A program made the translations under genes and the position numbers. Of a stretch of 45,846 nucleotides of DNA, positions 42,385 to 45,846 are shown piece by piece. The DNA is taken from contig JAFGCG010000018.1 of the NCBI GenBank assembly GCA_016932715.1, forward strand, positions 1 through 45,846, written 5' to 3'. Position 1 is the stretch's first letter. Each line of letters starts with the position of its first letter. Origin of the DNA: Anaerolineales bacterium (lineage in GTDB: Bacteria; Chloroflexota; Anaerolineae; Anaerolineales; Villigracilaceae). The notes beneath the pieces were generated by a model. It worked only from the letters and a program-made list of their open reading frames with translations, made no database searches and was not told the DNA's origin.

Positions 42385-42447
42385 GACGATGGACGATAGA
42401 CCACAGACCACGGTTTGTTTATGGTCCATCGTCCATGGTCGATAGTC
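42385..42447. repeat. Heptamer array GACNNTG/A with inverted arm between pdxS and pdxT
   Basis: Left units GACGATG, GACGATA, GACCACA, GACCACG; spacer GTTTGTT (also 7 bp); right units TATGGTC, CATCGTC, CATGGTC, GATAGTC, the same family inverted. It occupies nearly the whole gap; pdxT has no other ribosome site. Confidence 0.85.
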
Positions 42448-42452
42448 TAACT

Positions 42453-43031
42453 ATGAAAATTGGCGTCCTCGCCCTCCAGGGCGATTTTGCGGAACATATT
42501 GCGATGCTGCAGCACCTCGGTGTGGAAACGGCTGAAGTGCGTTTGCCCGAGCATCTGAATGGCTTGGACGGCCTGATCATCCCGGGCGGGGAATCGACGA
42601 CCATCGGCAAGCTGGCGGTTGCTTACGGCTTGATGGAGCCGCTGAAAAAGTTCGGTCAGCGCCACGCGATCTGGGGGACCTGCGCGGGCGCGATCTTCCT
42701 TTCGAAAGATATCAGCCGCGACCAGCCTTTGCTTGGACTCATGGATATCAAAGTGGAGCGGAATGCCTTCGGCCGCCAGGTTGATTCCTTCGAGGCAGAC
42801 CTGGATGTGCCGGAAGTCAAGCAAGCCACGGGGACAAAGCATGATTATCACGCGGTCTTCATCCGCGCACCGATCATCACGTCGGTGCAGGGGGCTGCCA
42901 GGGTGCTCGCTTCCGCCCCGGATGGGAGGATCGTTGCCGCGCAGCAGGGGCATTTCCTCGCCACGTCTTTTCATCCTGAACTGACGAACGACACGCGTTT
43001 CCACGAGTATTTCTTATCCCTGGCTGATTAA
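42453..43031 (+). CDS. pdxT: Pyridoxal 5'-phosphate synthase glutaminase subunit
   Basis: 192 residues from the ATG at 42453 (MKIGVLALQGDFAEH, the family start). Hydrolyses glutamine and passes ammonia to PdxS. The nucleophile Cys is in WGTCAGAIFL, the oxyanion motif in LIIPGGESTT, and the His-Glu pair in TSFHPELT. There is no Shine-Dalgarno sequence; the heptamer array precedes the gene directly. The operon ends at 43053-43090. Confidence 0.96.
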   Translation: MKIGVLALQGDFAEHIAMLQHLGVETAEVRLPEHLNGLDGLIIPGGESTTIGKLAVAYGLMEPLKKFGQRHAIWGTCAGAIFLSKDISRDQPLLGLMDIKVERNAFGRQVDSFEADLDVPEVKQATGTKHDYHAVFIRAPIITSVQGAARVLASAPDGRIVAAQQGHFLATSFHPELTNDTRFHEYFLSLAD

Positions 43032-43052
43032 TTCAATGCCCTTGCGCGAAGT

Positions 43053-43090
43053 AGGAGTTTCATTAGACTTTTAGATTGAAACTCCTTTTC
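43053..43090 (+). terminator. Terminator of the pdxS-pdxT operon
   Basis: Stem AGGAGTTTCA / TGAAACTCCT with a 14-nt loop and TTTTC after it. A remnant of the TTGCAATGAC repeat arm lies just after (43094-43103). Confidence 0.75.
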
Positions 43091-43116
43091 GTCTTGCAAT
43101 GACATATAATTTACGC

Positions 43117-44031
43117 ATGTCCATTCGGCCCCTGGCGCTTTTCGATCTGCCCTATTTGCACAGCTTCCGCGATCAGGCAATTGGGTTGGATACCGCCCGC
43201 ACATTGACACGCGGTAATCCACTCAGCGCGGTAGGATTATTTGCCTACGTTAACCCTGCCCGGCACATTTATTCTGCGATTGTGAATGGCGAGCGGGAAT
43301 CCGTTTTGGGCGGCATCATTCACGCGCGCGAGGAGACGTTTGCCAAGCTGCTTTTCATTGCTCCCTCGTCACAGCTCGACCATCCCGATTTGCCTGCCCT
43401 GATCGAGAACCTGTCTGCCCAGGCAGGCGCCTGGGGTGCGTTCCACGTCCTGGCAGAAGTGGATGAAACCAGTGATGCGTTCGTTGCCTTGCGCAAAGCA
43501 GGATTCTCCGTCTATGCCTGGCAGAGGATGTGGGATGTCTCCGAGATCAAAGAGGCAGGCCGGTCGTTCGACTGGCCGCGTGTGAAGTCTGTGCACCTGC
43601 CATCGGTACAAAACCTCTATTATCAGATCGTGCCGCCGTTATTGCAGCCGGTGGAGGAGCAGCCAAAGAACGCCTCAGGTTGGATGTGTAATGAAGGGGT
43701 CAAGTGTTACGCGAGCGCCACGCATGGCGTACACGGGATCGTCCTGGCGCCGCTGATCCATCCGGAAGCGACGGATGTCAGTACGAAGCTGGCTTCGTTG
43801 ATCAGCAATTTGCCGGACCGGCGCAACCGGCCCGTGTATCTGTGTGTGCGCTCATACCAGGCCTGGCTGGAGCCTGTCCTCGCCGACCTGGGCGCGCGCG
43901 GCGCCGACCGCCAGGCGGTGATGGTCAAACATCTGGCGCGCATGGTAAAAGAGGGACAGACCGCCGCGACCGTGCCAAGCGGGGTAAGCGTCCAGCCGTC
44001 GCGGGTGAGCCGGGTGGAGGGGAAGAAATAG
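43117..44031 (+). CDS. GNAT-like N-acetyltransferase, two-domain
   Basis: 304 residues from the ATG at 43117. TATAAT at 43105-43110 lies 6 bp before, so a leaderless message is likely; an ATG six codons earlier overlaps that element. The N-terminal half has a GNAT-like start (SIRPLALFDLPYLHSFR) and a LLFIAPSSQ..LPALIENLSAQAGAWGAFHVLAEV segment; no clean acetyl-CoA loop is visible. The C-terminal half is less clear (VYLCVRSYQAWLEPVLADLGARG). Substrate unknown. No terminator is seen before the convergent gene 9 bp away. Confidence 0.6.
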   Translation: MSIRPLALFDLPYLHSFRDQAIGLDTARTLTRGNPLSAVGLFAYVNPARHIYSAIVNGERESVLGGIIHAREETFAKLLFIAPSSQLDHPDLPALIENLSAQAGAWGAFHVLAEVDETSDAFVALRKAGFSVYAWQRMWDVSEIKEAGRSFDWPRVKSVHLPSVQNLYYQIVPPLLQPVEEQPKNASGWMCNEGVKCYASATHGVHGIVLAPLIHPEATDVSTKLASLISNLPDRRNRPVYLCVRSYQAWLEPVLADLGARGADRQAVMVKHLARMVKEGQTAATVPSGVSVQPSRVSRVEGKK

Positions 44032-44040
44032 CCAGGTAAT

Positions 44041-45573
44041 TCAATTGTCCCGCTGCACTGCCTCATAATCGATCAGCCAGGACCAGATCCGGGCGCGCGT
44101 GGGAAGGGTTTGCATCAGCAAAAGAAGTAAAGCGCCGATCGCTTTGTTGAAGAAGATCAGCATTACCAGACCGGACACCAGCAGCGCGATCCACAATACG
44201 AATTGAAGTTTCGGCTGGGGGATGGAACTACCTGCCGATTTTCTCCATCGCTTGAACAGAAAGACCGCGCGCCAGACAAGTAAACCTCCACAAACAAGAT
44301 AAAACAAAATTCCAAAGTACACTGATGCAGGAATGAACCCATTGGAGGGCGCGCCGCCCTCGACAAGTGGCATGCGCGTCAGGCTGAAGAGCAGAGCGGT
44401 CTCTCCAACGTACGGGGCATCGGACAGGTTGGAGAACATGCGCGGACCGAGCCGCGTCCCGTCCGGCAGGGGCCAGGAGGCAGCCAGCGCCTCCGCGCTC
44501 AACGGGTAGGCCTGATCGAAGCGGCCGTACGTCCGGGATGTGCCGATGCCGAATGCACTGGCGGCCGTCCCGTATCCGTTCATGACCGGACCGGCGTCCA
44601 CATCGATGAACCATTTGCCATAGGAAAGTTCTTTGGAAAATTCACGAAAACCAGCGGTTGCCCATTCCCCTTGCCAGAAGTGGTGATCGTAGCTCGCGTA
44701 CCATTCCTGGGATGTATCCTCCCAAAGCGGTGGCGCCCAGATCAGCATGAACGCAATCCCCACGCCGCGCGCGGGACCGTATCCCTGACCGGTACGCGAG
44801 TTGGCAGTGAAGGTGGGCAGTCCGGTCAGTTCATCCACGGCGTCGCCCTGGAAGGCGCGTACTGCGCGCTCGACAAACTGGGACTGGTCCGTGCCGAGGA
44901 CCGCGTCCGCGCGGCGGATGGCGGCAATGGCAGGCAGGATATCCACCGGGTAGCATTGACCGGGATAATCGTCCAGCAAACCGTAGGGCGATTGATCGAG
45001 TTCCTGCGCCAGCGACTCGGTTTGCGCGCGCAGAAGCGGCTCATACTTGTCGTCGTCTGTCAGTTTCTGGTAACTTGTCAGCCCGCTGATCAGCAGCATG
45101 CGATAGAAAAGGTTCTCATGCAAAAGGTACTCGTCTCCCCAGTGTTTCCTGACCCAGCCCGCGTGGTTCGGGTCGCTGACCAGGGCGGCAGAGGCTTCGA
45201 TCGCCCCACGCGCGTAGTCCTTCGGCGCGACGCGTGCAAGCGACGGGTCTTTTTCCCAGGCTTCCTGCAGGGACTCGGTCGCCCATAAATAGAAGACCGT
45301 TCCGAAGATGGGCCATTCAGTCCCGGAGATGTCGTGAATGCTCATCTCGGCTGCATTCCCCGAAGCGACGCGTTCCCGCGCCCATTTTTCGTATTTCGCC
45401 GAGAGAGAACGGTGCCAGCCATAGGCAAAACGCGGCGGGGCATCCCCGCTGATCAGGCCCGGGTCGTTCAGGTCACGGATGATGATCACCGCAGGATAAA
45501 AGAAGAAGTAAAACGCCAATGTAACCAGCAAAATGGCATTGACAAGAACACATCCGGTCAGTTTCTTTTCCAT
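44041..45573 (-). CDS. Membrane-anchored protein of unknown function, possible alpha-toroid domain
   Basis: 510 residues. One N-terminal membrane helix (7-31) and two C-terminal helices (about 420-446 and 462-495). The outside part of about 380 residues is helix-rich and Trp/Tyr-rich, with HDISGTEWPIFGTVFYLWATES, YPVDILPAIAAIRRAD and RTGQGYGPARGVGIAFML segments that suggest an (alpha/alpha)6 barrel as in some polysaccharide-acting or terpene-hydrating enzymes. No catalytic motif is certain. Long minus-strand leader 45574-45846 holds repeats only. Confidence 0.6.
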   Translation of the reverse strand: MEKKLTGCVLVNAILLVTLAFYFFFYPAVIIIRDLNDPGLISGDAPPRFAYGWHRSLSAKYEKWARERVASGNAAEMSIHDISGTEWPIFGTVFYLWATESLQEAWEKDPSLARVAPKDYARGAIEASAALVSDPNHAGWVRKHWGDEYLLHENLFYRMLLISGLTSYQKLTDDDKYEPLLRAQTESLAQELDQSPYGLLDDYPGQCYPVDILPAIAAIRRADAVLGTDQSQFVERAVRAFQGDAVDELTGLPTFTANSRTGQGYGPARGVGIAFMLIWAPPLWEDTSQEWYASYDHHFWQGEWATAGFREFSKELSYGKWFIDVDAGPVMNGYGTAASAFGIGTSRTYGRFDQAYPLSAEALAASWPLPDGTRLGPRMFSNLSDAPYVGETALLFSLTRMPLVEGGAPSNGFIPASVYFGILFYLVCGGLLVWRAVFLFKRWRKSAGSSIPQPKLQFVLWIALLVSGLVMLIFFNKAIGALLLLLMQTLPTRARIWSWLIDYEAVQRDN

Positions 45574-45635
45574 GCGTAAATGCCTCCCGATGACGCTGAC
45601 GATCCCGTAAGGATTTGGGCTTGCCGAATAACTTT

Positions 45636-45687
45636 ACCACGGAGCTCACAGAGATCACGAAGAGAAAAATTTAAAATCTCTGTGGTG
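45636..45687. repeat. 9-bp unit array with inverted arm
   Basis: Units ACCACGGAG, CTCACAGAG, ATCACGAAG, an A/T-rich spacer, then CTCTGTGGTGA inverted. Similar in style to 5132-5180. Upstream of the 45573 gene. Confidence 0.65.
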
Positions 45688-45787
45688 AAAAGAGACCGGA
45701 TTTGCTCTTAATTTTGGAACATAGTACCAAAAGAGTACGTCGAAATAGTATAGATTCTGTCTGATTGCCTTACAGAACGATTTTGGG

Positions 45788-45845
45788 ACGCAGAAAAACG
45801 CTGATTTTCGCTGATTCAAGACAAAAAATCTGCGTTTTCAGCGTG
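45788..45845. repeat. ACGCAGA / CGCTGATT inverted repeat at the window edge
   Basis: ACGCAGAAA then AACGCTGATT and TTCGCTGATT; the right arm is AATCTGCGTTTTCAGCGT. A widespread intergenic repeat type with 9-10 bp units. The window ends inside or just after it. The stretch 45688-45787 shows no gene or clear signal. Confidence 0.65.
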
Positions 45846-45846
45846 A

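Noticed and set aside
41088..42404. 438-residue minus-strand frame opposite aminotransferase and pdxS
   Set aside because: Shadow of PdxS, whose motifs are unmistakable; the frame is His/Arg-rich and spans two genes and a gap.

Overview
This window looks like chromosomal DNA of a Chloroflexota bacterium of the Anaerolineae type. That is an inference from gene content and style: an alternative-complex-free Rieske/split cytochrome b oxidase-reductase with a cytochrome c fusion, class 2 DHODH in a long pyrimidine cluster, DUF5671 membrane proteins, Ser/Thr kinase with a C-terminal propeller, moderately high GC, and many intergenic palindromic repeats. No rRNA, tRNA or ribosomal protein gene is present to fix the taxonomy.

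Layout. 1-2505: end of a broken Ig-like surface protein and a membrane-anchored thrombospondin type 3 repeat protein. 2605-6031 (minus): succinate dehydrogenase operon sdhC-sdhD-sdhA-sdhB. 6277-8959 (plus): Rieske protein, cytochrome b N-terminal half, and cytochrome b C-terminal half fused to two c-type heme domains. 9073-10868: AT-rich EcoRV-like type II restriction-modification pair, probably acquired. 10966-12369 (minus): isocitrate dehydrogenase. 12883-21269 (plus): pyrimidine biosynthesis cluster pyrC, COG3323-like gene, pyrB, pyrF, pyrE, acetyltransferase, DinB protein, NUDIX protein, pyrD. It has a leader peptide/attenuator-like 5' region and is interrupted by a BrnT-like toxin-antitoxin pair lying between two 28-bp direct repeats. 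21283-23364 (minus): Ser/Thr kinase. 23495-24051: a candidate structured leader RNA and a small conserved-looking protein. 24278-25579: glutamate dehydrogenase. 25749-28446 (minus): cupin, a rhodanese lipoprotein with an in-frame TGA next to its catalytic Cys, and oligoendopeptidase F. 28615-32326 (plus): two membrane proteins and dnaN. 32410-38509 (minus): GAF histidine kinase, glycosyltransferase 39, then an operon GntR / slipin / SdpI-like / DUF4177 / YhfC-like protease that contains a near-perfect parS site. 38622-43031: divergent MocR/PdxR-type regulator, a class III aminotransferase, and pdxS-pdxT for vitamin B6. 43117-45573: GNAT-like protein and a membrane-anchored protein of unknown function.

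The most unusual signal is not a gene. At least fifteen short arrays of imperfect 7-bp or 8-bp tandem units, often followed by the same units in inverted orientation, sit between genes and also inside pyrC, pyrF and pyrE. Several unit families recur at distant places (GACNNTG, TAYTCTC, GAAAGAA, GTAAACAA). Other points worth testing are the TGA (possible selenocysteine) rhodanese, the leaderless leader ORF that overlaps pyrC, the structured RNA at 23.5 kb with a possible ribosome-site switch, and the parS site 4 kb from dnaN.

The metabolic genes fit an aerobically or microaerobically respiring heterotroph: succinate dehydrogenase and isocitrate dehydrogenase feed electrons and reducing power, the bc-type complex passes quinol electrons to cytochrome c, glutamate dehydrogenase and oligoendopeptidase F link the cycle to amino acids and peptides.
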